Part shown: positions 50,136 through 59,476 of the stretch, piece by piece | How positions within the stretch are numbered: position 1 is the stretch's first letter | Layout of the letters: the number at the start of each line of letters is the position of its first letter | Origin: Microbispora sp. H11081 | GTDB taxonomy: Bacteria; Actinomycetota; Actinomycetes; Streptosporangiales; Streptosporangiaceae | Assembly: GCF_012999535.1 (NCBI RefSeq) | Contig: NZ_JABBWV010000005.1 | Span: 124,001 to 188,000, forward strand | Length of the DNA stretch: 64,000 nucleotides | Reading direction: 5' to 3' | Translations under genes and position numbers: made by a program | The notes under the pieces: generated by a model | Databases searched by the model: none | What the model was told of the DNA's origin: nothing | Seen by the model: only the letters and a program-made list of their open reading frames with translations

Positions 50136-50491
50136 GGAGCGGGAGTGCCGGGCACGACCCGGTGCCGGCGGTCGCGGTCGTGCTCCCACTCGACGAACTG
50201 GCCGCTCTCGCCGAGCAGCGCGGTCGCCAGCCAGAGGAACACGCCGAAGTCGTCGACGACCCCGATGCCCAGGAGGAATTCGGGGACGACGTCGATCGGC
50301 GACACGATGTACGCCACGGCCATGCCGAGCATGGCGATCTTGCCCTTGGTCAGGCCTGGGTAGTCGCCCCGCAGCGCGGCCTTGAGCATCCGGGGCACGG
50401 CCCGGAGGCGGGACCCGAGCCGCGGCGCGCCCGGCTTGGAGACCTCGCGGTAGGCGCGCCAGGTGGCCGCCGCACGTCCTGCCTTCACCAT
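50132..50491 (-). CDS. YkvA (DUF1232) family small membrane protein
   Basis: 119 residues from ATG 50491, with GGAGG upstream. The DUF1232 motif is complete: LTKGKIAMLGMAVAYIVSPI then DVVPEFLLGIGVVDDFGVFL (about residues 48-87), two hydrophobic hairpin segments joined by the conserved SPIDVVPE turn. The function is unknown in all bacteria. It is convergent with the amidohydrolase gene and overlaps its stop codon by 4 bp. Confidence 0.88.
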   Translation of the reverse strand: MVKAGRAAATWRAYREVSKPGAPRLGSRLRAVPRMLKAALRGDYPGLTKGKIAMLGMAVAYIVSPIDVVPEFLLGIGVVDDFGVFLWLATALLGESGQFVEWEHDRDRRHRVVPGTPAP

Positions 50492-50565
50492 GAGGACACC
50501 TCCAGGGGGACACCTCTGCCCGCATTGCCGTCCCGTTAACGTCCGGCGGCGCTCCCCCGGTTCCT

Positions 50566-51522
50566 TCAGCCCGCCGGCGCCAGCGCCCGTACGGTGTCGG
50601 CGAGCGGCAGGTCGCCTCCGGCCAGCGGGGCGAGCACGGGTGTGTCCAGCCCGGCGGCCACGTACTCCCTGACGCGGGCGCGGCACGCCGCCGCGTCGCC
50701 GTGCACGACGAGATCGTCGACGACCTCGTCGGGGATCTCCTTCAGCGCGGTCTTCCTGTCGCCGGCGGCCCACGCCACCCGCATGGGCCGCAGCAGCTCC
50801 CCACGGCCCAGCCACTCGTGGAAGGCCGCGTACACCGGCACGGTGAGATAGGCGGCCAGCAGCCGGCGGCCGATCTCCCTGGCCTTCGCGGCGTCCTCCG
50901 TCACGACGACGAACAGCCGCGCGGTCAGCTCGGTCTCCGCCCCCAGCTCGGCCCGGACCTTCCGCACGTCCTCGGGCGAGACCCAGTTGGTGATCGCGCC
51001 GTCGGCCTCGCGCGCGGCCAGGCGGAGCATGCCGGGGCGCAGCGCGGCCAGCGCGATCCTCGGCGGCGTCGCGGGGGCCTTCTCCAGCCGGAATCCCTTC
51101 ACCGCGAAGGTCTCGTAGCTTTCCGTGACCTTCTCCCCCGCGAGCGCCGCCCGCAGGAAGCGCAGCGTGTCGCGGACCCGCGCGTACGGCTTGTCGAACT
51201 CGCCGGCGTTCCAGTTGCCCACGATGACCGGGGACGACGCGCCGATGCCCAGCACGAACCTGCCGGGGGCGAGCCCGGCCAGCGTGGCGGCCGACATCGC
51301 CAGCAGGGCGGGGCCGCGCGTGTAGACGGGGATGATCGCGGTGCCCAGGCGCAGGGACGGCGCCCATTCTGCCGCCAGGGCCAGCGGGACGAACCCGTCC
51401 GTGCCGCCCACCTCGGCCGACCACGCGTCGGTGTAGCCCAGCGCGGGTAACTCGGCCACGAGCTCCCTCGACTCGAACGGCGTCTGCCCGAAGAACGGAA
51501 TCGTCATGCCCCAGCGGTCCAC
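50566..51522 (-). CDS. LLM class F420-dependent oxidoreductase
   Basis: 318 residues if GTG 51522 is used, which has GGAAGGGG upstream; ATG 51555 or ATG 51507 are alternatives. The TIM-barrel opening RWGMTIPFFGQTPFESRELV and later LRLGTAIIPVYTRGPALLA, GRFVLGIGASSPVIVGNWNA and GAITNWVSPEDV match the actinobacterial F420 family. It probably transfers hydride to or from F420 on an unknown substrate. A TetR gene lies upstream on the same strand and a perfect palindrome sits at its 5' end. Confidence 0.87.
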   Translation of the reverse strand: MDRWGMTIPFFGQTPFESRELVAELPALGYTDAWSAEVGGTDGFVPLALAAEWAPSLRLGTAIIPVYTRGPALLAMSAATLAGLAPGRFVLGIGASSPVIVGNWNAGEFDKPYARVRDTLRFLRAALAGEKVTESYETFAVKGFRLEKAPATPPRIALAALRPGMLRLAAREADGAITNWVSPEDVRKVRAELGAETELTARLFVVVTEDAAKAREIGRRLLAAYLTVPVYAAFHEWLGRGELLRPMRVAWAAGDRKTALKEIPDEVVDDLVVHGDAAACRARVREYVAAGLDTPVLAPLAGGDLPLADTVRALAPAG

Positions 51523-51551
51523 GGCCACCCCTTCCAAGGTCTCGACCTTGA

Positions 51552-51573
51552 CCATACCAACCGGACGGTATGG
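51552..51573. promoter_or_regulatory. TetR-type operator
   Basis: CCATACC-N8-GGTATGG, perfect 7-bp arms, between the TetR gene and the F420-oxidoreductase gene. The first possible ATG of the oxidoreductase (51553-51555) is inside the left arm, which favours a downstream start or repression over a leaderless start. The adjacent TetR protein is the natural ligand. Confidence 0.7.
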
Positions 51574-51581
51574 AGCGGCGG

Positions 51582-52238
51582 TCACGCCCGCAGCTCGTGG
51601 ACGACCTCGATGAGCTCCCTGGCCACGCCCTTGATGCCGGGCAGATGCGACAGGCCGACCAGGCGGTCGACGAGCGGGACCACCCGGTCGATCAGCCGGT
51701 AGGTCCGCGCGCACCCCGGCGACTTGTCGTGGACCCAGAAGAGCACGACGCCCATCCACAGCAGCCACAGCAGTTCGGGAAGCTCCTCGCGCAGTTCGTC
51801 GTCCATGCGCCCGGCCGACCCCTCGACCACCTCCCGGTAGAGCGCGACCGCCGACTCGCGCGCGGGCGCCGACTCGGCGCTGAACGGGCTCAGCGGGTTG
51901 CTCGGCTCCGCCGCGTGCTTGAAGAACTTCACCGCGAACTCGTGATAGGGCTCGGAGATCCGCACCCACTCCCGCAGCACTCCCCCGAGCCGCCCCGCGA
52001 ACGACCGCTCCGCGGCGAACACCTCGCGGCACGCCGCCTCGTGCGTCGTCTGCGCTCGGTCGTAGTACGCCTGGATCAACTGCTCCTTGGACCTGAAGTA
52101 GTAGTAGGCGTTGCCCACGGACACGCCCGCCTCCGCGGCGATGGCGCGCATGGTGGTCGCCTCGTACCCCCGCTCCCTGAACAATCGGAGGGCCGTCTCG
52201 ACGATCAGCTCCCGTGTCTTCTCGGCCACGCTGGTCAC
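51582..52238 (-). CDS. TetR family transcriptional regulator
   Basis: 218 residues from GTG 52238. The helix-turn-helix reads ELIVETALRLFRERGYEATT followed by IAAEAGVSVGNAYYYFRSKE, a strong TetR match. The C-terminal part is long and helical with WLLWMGVVLFWVHDKSP, a typical hydrophobic ligand-pocket segment. It stands 27 bp upstream of the oxidoreductase open frame and should bind the palindrome at 51552-51573. Confidence 0.93.
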   Translation of the reverse strand: MTSVAEKTRELIVETALRLFRERGYEATTMRAIAAEAGVSVGNAYYYFRSKEQLIQAYYDRAQTTHEAACREVFAAERSFAGRLGGVLREWVRISEPYHEFAVKFFKHAAEPSNPLSPFSAESAPARESAVALYREVVEGSAGRMDDELREELPELLWLLWMGVVLFWVHDKSPGCARTYRLIDRVVPLVDRLVGLSHLPGIKGVARELIEVVHELRA

Positions 52239-52332
52239 TGTACGGGTCAGGCCCGTGTCCGGTCATGAACCGACAAGATGATCGACGCGTCGCGGCAAAC
52301 CACCTCGTGGCGACGGGCGGACCGGTCGCCGG

Positions 52333-52983
52333 ATGTGGCAAGAGAGATCACAGCCCCCGTCGTCGACCGAGGAAACGAGACTCTTGTACGTCCGCCCGTC
52401 ATGGCGTGGGCTGGCCGGCGTCAGCACCGCCGTCCTGATCTCCCTGCCCATGCAGAACGACAGGGACCCCGCGCCGCCGCCGCTCCAGGCTCCCGCCGTG
52501 GCGGCTCCGCCGCGGGAGGTGACCCTCCCGCCGCTGCTGGCAGGCACGTTCGTCGCCACCGTGCGGGCCTGGGAGGCCGCGGCGGCGCACGCGCGGCTCC
52601 CGCACGAGGACGCGGCGGACCTGCTGCTCGGCGCCGGGGTGCGCAGGAAGTCGAGCGGCGGCTGCGCCGACCGCGACCGGCCCCGCTGCACGTCGCTCCA
52701 GGCGATCAGGTACGGCACGCTGAGGCGCGTCATCGACCTGCGCCGGGCCAGCGGCTGCCCGGTGACGATCACCGGCGGCACCGAGCACGGCCACGCCGCC
52801 GGCCGCTACAGCCACGGCAACGGCTACAAGGTGGATCTCGCCCACAACCCGTGCCTCGACGCGTACGTCACCAGGACCGGCCGTCACTGGCGCGAACGCG
52901 CGGACGGCGCGACGCTGTACCGCGCCGCGCCGTCTGACGTGTGGGCGGACGAGCCCACCCACTGGGACGTGCTGTTCCGCTGA
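52333..52983 (+). CDS. Exported protein with M15/VanY-like metallopeptidase motif
   Basis: 216 residues from ATG 52333; TTG 52384, with GAGGAAA upstream, is an alternative that starts just before the signal segment. A hydrophobic stretch (WRGLAGVSTAVLISLPM) looks like an export signal. The C-terminal half (about 105-200) has GGCADRDRPRC, then TGGTEHGHAAGRYSHGNGYK and VDLAHNPC. SHGNGYKVD fits the SxHxxGxxxD metal motif of M15 D,D-peptidases, and the earlier HGH may add a ligand. Four Cys may form disulfides. Peptidoglycan cleavage is plausible but unproven. Confidence 0.65.
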   Translation: MWQERSQPPSSTEETRLLYVRPSWRGLAGVSTAVLISLPMQNDRDPAPPPLQAPAVAAPPREVTLPPLLAGTFVATVRAWEAAAAHARLPHEDAADLLLGAGVRRKSSGGCADRDRPRCTSLQAIRYGTLRRVIDLRRASGCPVTITGGTEHGHAAGRYSHGNGYKVDLAHNPCLDAYVTRTGRHWRERADGATLYRAAPSDVWADEPTHWDVLFR

Positions 52984-52987
52984 GCGC

Positions 52988-54055
52988 CTACGCGAACTCG
53001 GTCGCGACCAGCGCGGCGATCTCGGCGGTGTTCAGCGCCGCGCCCTTGCGGAGGTTGTCCCCGCACACGAACAGGTCGAGCGTGTTCGGGAAGTCGAGCG
53101 CCTGGCGGATCCGGCCGACGTAGGTCGGGTCGGTGCCGACGACGTCCGCCGGGGTGGGGAACACGCCGTTCGCGGGGTCGTCGAGCACCACGACGGTCGG
53201 CGCGGCCTCCAGGATCGCCCGGGCGCCCTCGACCTCGACGTCCCGCTCGAACGTCGCGTGGACGGCCAGCGAGTGAGTGGTCACCACGGGGACGCGGACG
53301 CAGGTCGCCGAGACCTTCAGGTCCGGGATGCCGAGGATCTTGCGCGACTCGTTGCGGACCTTCAGCTCCTCCGAGGTCCAGCCGCCGTCCTTGAGCGAGC
53401 CCGCCAGCGGCACCACGTTGAGCGCCAGCGGAGCGGGGAACGGCGAGCCGGCCAGGTCGGGCACGGCCTTGCGCACGTCGCCCGCCACGGTGCCCATCGT
53501 CAGGTCGCCGGCCACGGCCTCGATCTCGGCGTAGAGCCGCTCGGGCCCGGCCACGCCCGCGCCGGACACCGCCTGGTAGGAGGACACCACCAGCTCGCGC
53601 AGGCCGTACTCGCGGTGCAGGGCGCCCATCGCGGCCATCATCGACAGCGTGGTGCAGTTGGGGTTCGAGATGATCCCCTTGGGCCGGTTGCGGGCCTGCT
53701 CGGGGTTGCACTCCGGCACCACGAGCGGCACGTCGGGGTCCATCCGGAAGGCGCCGGAGTTGTCCACGGCCACCGCGCCGCGCGCGGCGGCGATCGGCGC
53801 CCACTCGGCGGAGACCTCGTCGGGCACGTCGAACATCGCGATGTCGACGCCGTCGAACGCCTCAGGCGACAGCGCCCGCACGACGACGTCCTCGCCGCGC
53901 ACGCTCAGCACCTTGCCCGCCGAACGCGGCGAGGCGATCAGCCGGATCTCGCCGTACGCGTCGGACAGGTCGCGGCGGTTCGTCAGGATGTCGAGCATGA
54001 CGGTGCCGACGGCCCCGGTCGCGCCGACGACTGCGAGGGTGGGCTTGCGGCTCAT
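52988..54055 (-). CDS. asd: Aspartate-semialdehyde dehydrogenase
   Basis: 355 residues from ATG 54055. The NADP motif [14 protein letters not shown] is at the N-terminus; the catalytic Cys is in [11 protein letters not shown] near residue 133 and the substrate-binding [20 protein letters not shown] holds the catalytic His. It reduces aspartyl phosphate to the semialdehyde, feeding lysine, diaminopimelate, threonine and methionine. ATG overlaps the aspartokinase stop (ATGA), the usual actinomycete ask-asd arrangement. Confidence 0.97.
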   Translation of the reverse strand: MSRKPTLAVVGATGAVGTVMLDILTNRRDLSDAYGEIRLIASPRSAGKVLSVRGEDVVVRALSPEAFDGVDIAMFDVPDEVSAEWAPIAAARGAVAVDNSGAFRMDPDVPLVVPECNPEQARNRPKGIISNPNCTTLSMMAAMGALHREYGLRELVVSSYQAVSGAGVAGPERLYAEIEAVAGDLTMGTVAGDVRKAVPDLAGSPFPAPLALNVVPLAGSLKDGGWTSEELKVRNESRKILGIPDLKVSATCVRVPVVTTHSLAVHATFERDVEVEGARAILEAAPTVVVLDDPANGVFPTPADVVGTDPTYVGRIRQALDFPNTLDLFVCGDNLRKGAALNTAEIAALVATEFA

Positions 54056-55326
54056 CGTCCGGTACCTCCGTACACAACAGCTTCAACCTGGTCGGCGTCG
54101 AGGTCGAACGCGCGGTGGGCGGCGGCGACCGCGGTGTCCACCTCGTTCTGTCCCACGACGACGGAGATGCGGATCTCCGAGGTCGAGATCATCTCGATGT
54201 TGACTCCGGCGTCGGCCAGCGCGCCGAAGAACCTGGCGGTGACCCCCGGGTGCGAGCGCATGCCCGCGCCGATCAGGGACACCTTGCCGATCTGGTCGTC
54301 GTACAGCAGCGACTCGAAGGCGACCTGGTTCTGGATCTTCTTCAGTGCCGTCAGGGCCGTCTGGCTGTCGTTGGCCGGCAGCGTGAAGGAGATGTCCGTA
54401 CGGCCGGTGGCCGCGGCCGAGACGTTCTGCACGATCATGTCGATGTTGATCTCGGCGTCGGCCAGCGTGCGGAAGATGGCGGCGGCCTCTCCGACCTTGT
54501 CGGGCACCCCGACCACAGTGATCTTGGCCTCGCTCCGGTCGTGCGCGACCCCGGAGATGATGGGCTGCTCCACTTCGGTTCCTTCGCTGTAGGGGTCGGA
54601 GACGACCCAGGTGCCTTCCCTCGTACTGAACGAGCTTCTGACGTGAATCGGCAGGTCGAACCTGCGGGCGTACTCCACGCAGCGCAGATGCAGGATCTTG
54701 GCGCCGCAGGCCGCCATCTCCATGGCCTCGTCGTAGGAGATCCGCGGGATCTGCCGCGCCGAGCGGACGATGCGGGGATCGGCGGTGTAGATGCCGTCCA
54801 CGTCGGTGTAGATCTCACAGACGTCCGCGCCGAGCGCCGCCGCGAGGGCGACGGCCGTGGTGTCGGAACCACCCCGGCCAAGCGTCGTGATGTCCTTGCT
54901 GTCCTGCGAGACGCCCTGGAACCCGGCCACGATCGCGATCTGACCGGCGTCGACGGCCTCCTGTATGCGGCTGGGCGTCACGTCGATGATGCGCGCCTTG
55001 CCGTGCGTCGAGTCGGTGATGACCCCGGCCTGCGAGCCGGTGAAACTGCGCGCCTCGTGACCGAGGTTGGCGATCGCCATCGCGAGCAGCGCCATCGAGA
55101 TCCGCTCACCCGAGGTGAGCAGCATGTCGAGTTCGCGGCCGGGCGGCAGCGGCGACACCTGCTGGGCCAGGTCGAGCAGTTCGTCGGTGGTGTCGCCCAT
55201 CGCGGACACCACCACGACGACGTCGTTGCCCGCTTTTTTCGTCGCGACGATCCGCTGGGCGACCCGCTTGATGCAGGACGCGTCGGCTACGGAGGAACCA
55301 CCGTACTTTTGCACAACGAGCGCCAC
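54052..55326 (-). CDS. lysC: Aspartate kinase (alpha/beta type)
   Basis: 424 residues from GTG 55326, with GGAG 7 bases upstream. The N-terminal kinase domain begins [20 protein letters not shown] and includes [12 protein letters not shown] and [19 protein letters not shown]. Two C-terminal ACT domains (about 265-424; for example [20 protein letters not shown] and [20 protein letters not shown]) give feedback control by lysine and threonine. In actinomycetes an internal start often yields a separate beta subunit from the ACT part; I cannot confirm one here. It is the first committed step of the aspartate pathway and is coupled to asd. Confidence 0.96.
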   Translation of the reverse strand: MALVVQKYGGSSVADASCIKRVAQRIVATKKAGNDVVVVVSAMGDTTDELLDLAQQVSPLPPGRELDMLLTSGERISMALLAMAIANLGHEARSFTGSQAGVITDSTHGKARIIDVTPSRIQEAVDAGQIAIVAGFQGVSQDSKDITTLGRGGSDTTAVALAAALGADVCEIYTDVDGIYTADPRIVRSARQIPRISYDEAMEMAACGAKILHLRCVEYARRFDLPIHVRSSFSTREGTWVVSDPYSEGTEVEQPIISGVAHDRSEAKITVVGVPDKVGEAAAIFRTLADAEINIDMIVQNVSAAATGRTDISFTLPANDSQTALTALKKIQNQVAFESLLYDDQIGKVSLIGAGMRSHPGVTARFFGALADAGVNIEMISTSEIRISVVVGQNEVDTAVAAAHRAFDLDADQVEAVVYGGTGR

Positions 55327-55412
55327 TGGAATCTCCAACGAATCAGGACGTGGAGCTCACAGTGTACTTGGACGCCCCAAACCAAGACCGACGGAGACCA
55401 GCATGTGGACGG

Positions 55413-55943
55413 TCAGACCGCCGTGCCCTCTTCGACCACGTCGAGCCGAGTGTGCGCGACCAACGCCTGCAGGGCCCGCAACGCCGCGCCGGCGTGGTTG
55501 CCCCAGGTGTTGAAGTAAGAGTACTGCCACCACCACAGCGCCTCGAGCGGACGGCCCGCCCGGTAGTGCCGCAGCCCGTGGATGAGGTCGGCCGCCACCG
55601 CCGTGAGATCGTCAGACAGCCGGTACGGCGTGACCACCGTGTCCTTGTAGGGGTCGAACACCTCGGCGTAGTCGTCCACCGGGCCGAGCCGCGCGGCGAG
55701 AGCCGTACGGAGGGGGTCGATGTCGGGGTCGTCGCTCAGCGCGGGTTCCACGTTGCCCTGCAGGATCACGTCCTGGGCGGCCCCGAGCTGGGTGCCGGCG
55801 AGACTGACCTGGGCCACCTCCACCAGGAGCAGCGGAAGCGTCGCGTCGCCGCCCTCACCGCCGGCCAGGCGGGTGAGGCCGTCGACGAAGTTCTGCGCGT
55901 GTCCTGCGACACGTGCGGCCAGGTCGTTCCACTCGTCAGACAT
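55413..55943 (-). CDS. DUF5063 domain-containing protein
   Basis: 176 residues from ATG 55943, with GGAGG upstream. It contains [20 protein letters not shown] and a Trp/Tyr-rich C-terminal segment, [20 protein letters not shown], typical of this helical family. The function is unknown. Its place between recR (8-bp overlap) and aspartokinase is conserved in actinomycetes by my recollection, which supports the call. Confidence 0.8.
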   Translation of the reverse strand: MSDEWNDLAARVAGHAQNFVDGLTRLAGGEGGDATLPLLLVEVAQVSLAGTQLGAAQDVILQGNVEPALSDDPDIDPLRTALAARLGPVDDYAEVFDPYKDTVVTPYRLSDDLTAVAADLIHGLRHYRAGRPLEALWWWQYSYFNTWGNHAGAALRALQALVAHTRLDVVEEGTAV

Positions 55944-56535
55944 CCAGCAGCCTCCGTCCTTCGAAAGCGCGGCCCAAGGTGACCTCGTCGGCGTACTCGA
56001 GATCACCGCCCACAGGCAGACCGCTGGCCAGTCGGGTCACTTTCAGTTGCAGGGGCTTGACGAGCCTGGCCAGGTAGGTGGCCGTCGCCTCGCCCTCAAG
56101 ATTCGGATCGGTCGCGAGGATCAGCTCGGTCACCCGGCCGTCGGCCAGCCGTGTCATCAGCTCGCGAATCTTCAGGTCGTCAGGGCCTATGCCGTCGATC
56201 GGGCTGATCGCCCCGCCGAGCACGTGGTAGCGACCACGGAACTCGCGGGTCCGCTCGATCGCCACCACGTCCTTCGACTCCTCGACCACGCAGATCACGT
56301 GCGGATCGCGCCGCTGGTCCCGGCAGATCCGGCACTCCTCCTCCTCGGCCACGTTTCCGCAGACGCGGCAGAAGCGCACCTTCTCCTTCACTTCGAGCAG
56401 GGCGTGCGCGAGCCGCTTGACGTCGGCCGGGTCGGCCGCGAGGAGGTGGAACGCGATCCGCTGCGCGCTCTTGGGACCGACGCCGGGCAGCAGCCCGAGC
56501 TCGTCGATCAGGTTCTGGACGACCCCTTCGTACAT
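55936..56535 (-). CDS. recR: Recombination mediator protein RecR
   Basis: 199 residues from ATG 56535. The helix-hairpin-helix [20 protein letters not shown] is at the N-terminus, the C4 zinc finger [16 protein letters not shown] at about residues 56-71 and a Toprim domain with [12 protein letters not shown] and [15 protein letters not shown]. It acts with RecO/RecF in loading RecA on gapped DNA. It follows ybaB by 3 bp. Confidence 0.97.
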   Translation of the reverse strand: MYEGVVQNLIDELGLLPGVGPKSAQRIAFHLLAADPADVKRLAHALLEVKEKVRFCRVCGNVAEEEECRICRDQRRDPHVICVVEESKDVVAIERTREFRGRYHVLGGAISPIDGIGPDDLKIRELMTRLADGRVTELILATDPNLEGEATATYLARLVKPLQLKVTRLASGLPVGGDLEYADEVTLGRAFEGRRLLDV

Positions 56536-56538
56536 GGT

Positions 56539-56889
56539 CTAGAACCCCGGCAGCTGGCCGCCGAGGCCGCCCCCCAGTCCCTGCGCGAGCGGGCCCAGCT
56601 TCTCCTGCTGCAGCTCCCCTGCGGCGCGTACGGCGTCCCGCACGGCGGCGAGCACGAGGTCCGCGATCGTCTGCGCGGTCTCCTCCGGGTCGCTCGCGTC
56701 GATGGCCATCGGACTGATCTCGAGCTCGAGCAGCTCGCCGCTGCCGTTCACGGTGGCGACGACGAGGCCGCCCCCCGCGCTGCCCGCCACCTCGGCGTCG
56801 CTGAGCTCCTGCTGCGCGGTGACGAGCTGCTGCTGCATCAGCTGAGCCTGCTCCAGCAACTGCTGGAGGTTGACATCCCCTGGATTCAC
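56539..56889 (-). CDS. YbaB/EbfC family nucleoid-associated protein
   Basis: 116 residues from GTG 56889. The pattern [20 protein letters not shown], then [20 protein letters not shown] and LEISPMAI, with a Gln-rich coiled coil and a C-terminal Gly/Leu tail, is characteristic. It forms a dimer that binds DNA and compacts the nucleoid. It lies between dnaX and recR, the near-universal order. Confidence 0.95.
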   Translation of the reverse strand: MNPGDVNLQQLLEQAQLMQQQLVTAQQELSDAEVAGSAGGGLVVATVNGSGELLELEISPMAIDASDPEETAQTIADLVLAAVRDAVRAAGELQQEKLGPLAQGLGGGLGGQLPGF

Positions 56890-57077
56890 GATGGTTGCGC
56901 TCCTCAGCGTCCAGCGACATGTTCGTCGCGACCGAGCCTACGGTGTCGCCCCGGTTTCCGCACCGGCGCGGCGTGCGTGTTCCGCGCGGTCGGCGGCCTG
57001 TTCCTGGGCGGACGGACACCGGTTACCCCACCAGTGTCCGTCCATGCGGCTACCGTCCCTCCGGCGGGGGAAGGCGC

Positions 57078-59180
57078 TCAGGCGTGGTCGATCTCCTCGA
57101 TGACGCGGCCGCCCAGCTCACGCTGGATCAGCGCGATGCCGGTCAGCTCGCTCACGTCCACGTCGTCGTCGCGCGGCACCGTCTCAGGCCAGGCCCGACG
57201 GGGGACGGTCCCCGCGGCGGCCACGGCCGCCTGGCGCGCCACGGCCGGGCCGGGAGCCGGCCGCGCGGACGGGGACGGCGCGTCGTATTCGTCTGACGGC
57301 GCGTCCGGCCAGGTCTCGTCGATCGCCGCGGACGCCTTCCGCTCCGGAGCAGGAACGGACGGCGGGGCCGGAGCGGGGGACGGCGGCTGGGGCGCCGGGG
57401 CCGGCTGGGGCGGTTGGGCCGATTGGGGCGCTTGGGGTGACTGCGGCGGCTGCGGCGCGGGAGGGGCCGAGGGTCCGCGCGTGACAGGACCGGCCGGGCC
57501 GGGACCCGAGCCGCCGACTACCACGTCGACCCGCCAGGTGCCCCCCAGCACGTCGCCGAGCGCGGCGGCCACCACCTCGTCGCGCTTGCCCTTGAGGAAA
57601 CCCTGCACGTCGCCGGGCTTCTCGAAGCCCACGGTCACGACGTTGCCCTCGACGCCGAGCAGCCTGCCCTGGGCGTTGAGGATCATCCAGGCCACCCGCT
57701 GCCGGTTCTTGATCGCTTCGAGCACCCGGGGCCAGGCCTGCTGCACCGGCCCGCCGCCCGTCGCGGGCGCCTGGGCCTGCTGCGGCTGTGGCTGAGATTG
57801 TGGCTGTGATTGCGGTTGTGGCTGCGGAGGCTGTGCCGCCGCCCCTGAGCCGGGCCGTACGGGGGTAGGCCAGTCGTCGGCGCTCCGGGCGGCCTGCTGA
57901 GCCTGCGGCGCGGGAGGAGCAGAAGCCGGGGCCGAAGCCGAAGCCGGGGCCGGAGCGGAGGCAGGGGCGGGGACAGAGACAGGGGCTGGGGCTGCGATGG
58001 GGGCGGCGGCGGGGGCGGCGACCACCGCGCCGCGCTCCAGCCGTTCGAGCCGCGTGAGCAGCGCCGCCTCACCCTGGTCGGCCCCGGGCAGCAGCACGCG
58101 GGCGCACATCAGTTCCAGCAGCAGGCGAGGCGAGGTCGCGCCGCGCATCTCGGTCAGCCCGGCGTTGAACACCTCGGCCGCCCTGGTCAGCTCGGCGGGG
58201 CCCATCGACGCCGCCTGCGCCTGGAGGCGCTCCAACTCGTCGGCCGGCCGGTCGAGCAGGCCGCTGCCGGCCGCCTCCGGGACGTTGGACAGGATCACCA
58301 GGTCGCGGAAGCGTTCGAGCAGGTCGGTGGCGAAGCGGCGGGGGTCGTGACCACCCTCGATCACCCGGTGCACGGCGTGGAACACGGCCGCGCCGTCCCG
58401 CTTGGCGAACGCGTCGACCACCTCGTCCAGCAGGTCGCCGTCGGTGTAGCCGAGCAGCGACACCGCCCGCTGATAGGTGATCCCCGAATCGTCGGCGCCC
58501 GCGAGCAACTGGTCGAGTATCGACAGCGTGTCCCTGGCCGATCCCGCGCCCGCCCGTACGACCAGGGGTAACGCGGCCGGCTCGTACGGCACGGACTCGG
58601 ATTCGAGGATCTCCTCCATGAGCCGGCGCAGGGTCGCGGGCGGCATCAGCCGGAAGGGATAGTGGTGGGTGCGGGACTTGATCGTCCCGATGACCTTCTC
58701 CGGCTCGGTGGTGGCGAAGACGAACTTGAGGTGCGGCGGCGGCTCCTCCACCAGTTTCAGCAGCGCGTTGAAGCCCTCACGGGTGACCATGTGGGCCTCG
58801 TCGATGATGTAGATCTTGTAGCGCGCCGAGACGGGGGCGAAGAACGCCCGCTCACGCAGGTCGCGGGCGTCGTCCACACCGCCGTGCGACGCCGCGTCGA
58901 TCTCGATCACGTCGAGGTGGCCGGGACCGGTGGGGGCCAGCGCGACGCAGGACTCGCACTCCCCGCAGGGGTCGGGCGTCGGGCCCTTCTCGCAGTTCAG
59001 CGAGCGGGCGAGGATGCGCGCGCTGGAGGTCTTGCCGCAGCCGCGCGGGCCGCTGAAGAGATACGCGTGGTGGATCCGGCCGCTGCGCAGCGCCTGGCGC
59101 AACGGGTCGGTGACGTGTTCCTGCCCCTTGACCTCGGCGAATGTCCCGGGTCTGTACTTGCGGTACAGCGCAAGACTCAT
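57078..59180 (-). CDS. dnaX: DNA polymerase III subunits gamma and tau
   Basis: 700 residues from ATG 59180, with GAGGAGG upstream. It has YRKYRPGTFAEVKGQEHVTD, Walker A GPRGCGKTSSARILARS, a zinc-binding Cys set (NCEKGPTPDPCGECESC), the Walker B IIDEAHMVTREGFNALLKLV and the sensor FATTEPEKVIGTIKSRTHH. Residues about 395-500 and 565-650 are A/P/Q-rich low-complexity linkers separating a tau domain V-like part. It is the AAA+ clamp-loader motor of the replisome. The SRP RNA gene lies just upstream on the same strand. Confidence 0.96.
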   Translation of the reverse strand: MSLALYRKYRPGTFAEVKGQEHVTDPLRQALRSGRIHHAYLFSGPRGCGKTSSARILARSLNCEKGPTPDPCGECESCVALAPTGPGHLDVIEIDAASHGGVDDARDLRERAFFAPVSARYKIYIIDEAHMVTREGFNALLKLVEEPPPHLKFVFATTEPEKVIGTIKSRTHHYPFRLMPPATLRRLMEEILESESVPYEPAALPLVVRAGAGSARDTLSILDQLLAGADDSGITYQRAVSLLGYTDGDLLDEVVDAFAKRDGAAVFHAVHRVIEGGHDPRRFATDLLERFRDLVILSNVPEAAGSGLLDRPADELERLQAQAASMGPAELTRAAEVFNAGLTEMRGATSPRLLLELMCARVLLPGADQGEAALLTRLERLERGAVVAAPAAAPIAAPAPVSVPAPASAPAPASASAPASAPPAPQAQQAARSADDWPTPVRPGSGAAAQPPQPQPQSQPQSQPQPQQAQAPATGGGPVQQAWPRVLEAIKNRQRVAWMILNAQGRLLGVEGNVVTVGFEKPGDVQGFLKGKRDEVVAAALGDVLGGTWRVDVVVGGSGPGPAGPVTRGPSAPPAPQPPQSPQAPQSAQPPQPAPAPQPPSPAPAPPSVPAPERKASAAIDETWPDAPSDEYDAPSPSARPAPGPAVARQAAVAAAGTVPRRAWPETVPRDDDVDVSELTGIALIQRELGGRVIEEIDHA

Positions 59181-59228
59181 GCCGCCTCCTCAGGGGGCCG
59201 TCCCGGCCGGCGTACCCGCTAACTGAGA

Positions 59229-59315
59229 GACCCCTCGCACACCCGCCAGAGCCCGCTTATCCTTGCTGCCTTCCGGCCCTGGGGAGGTTCACAGGATGAC
59301 GCCGCGCGAGGGGTC
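59229..59315 (-). ncRNA. ffs: Signal recognition particle RNA, small bacterial type
   Basis: Read on the minus strand, the core CAGGGCCGGAAGGCAGCAAG contains the GGAA tetraloop (in CCGGAAGG) and the AGCA internal-loop strand that binds Ffh. The ends pair as GACCCCTCGC with GCGAGGGGTC, giving an 87-nt hairpin RNA. Placement immediately upstream of dnaX is common in actinomycetes. Exact ends may extend a few bases. Confidence 0.92.
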
Positions 59316-59390
59316 CTAGGACAGTCTAGCCACTCGGCGGGTGTGCGCGGGCCGTCGAAAGCACACAGGAATTGAGCTAAGCTGTCCGAC

Positions 59391-59476
59391 GGAGGATTCG
59401 CCTAGTTGGCCTAGGGCGCACGCTTGGAAAGCGTGTTGGGGGCAACCCCTCAGGAGTTCGAATCTCCTATCCTCCG
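59391..59476 (+). tRNA. tRNA-Ser, anticodon GGA
   Basis: 86 nt. Acceptor stem GGAGGAT pairs with ATCCTCC; the anticodon arm CACGC-TTGGAAA-GCGTG has anticodon GGA, reading UCC/UCU. A long variable arm (GTTGGGGGCAACCCCTCA) is diagnostic of tRNA-Ser, and the T-arm has GTTCGAATC. CCA is not encoded. A 15-bp hairpin follows. The convergent DUF899 gene overlaps its 3' end. Confidence 0.97.
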
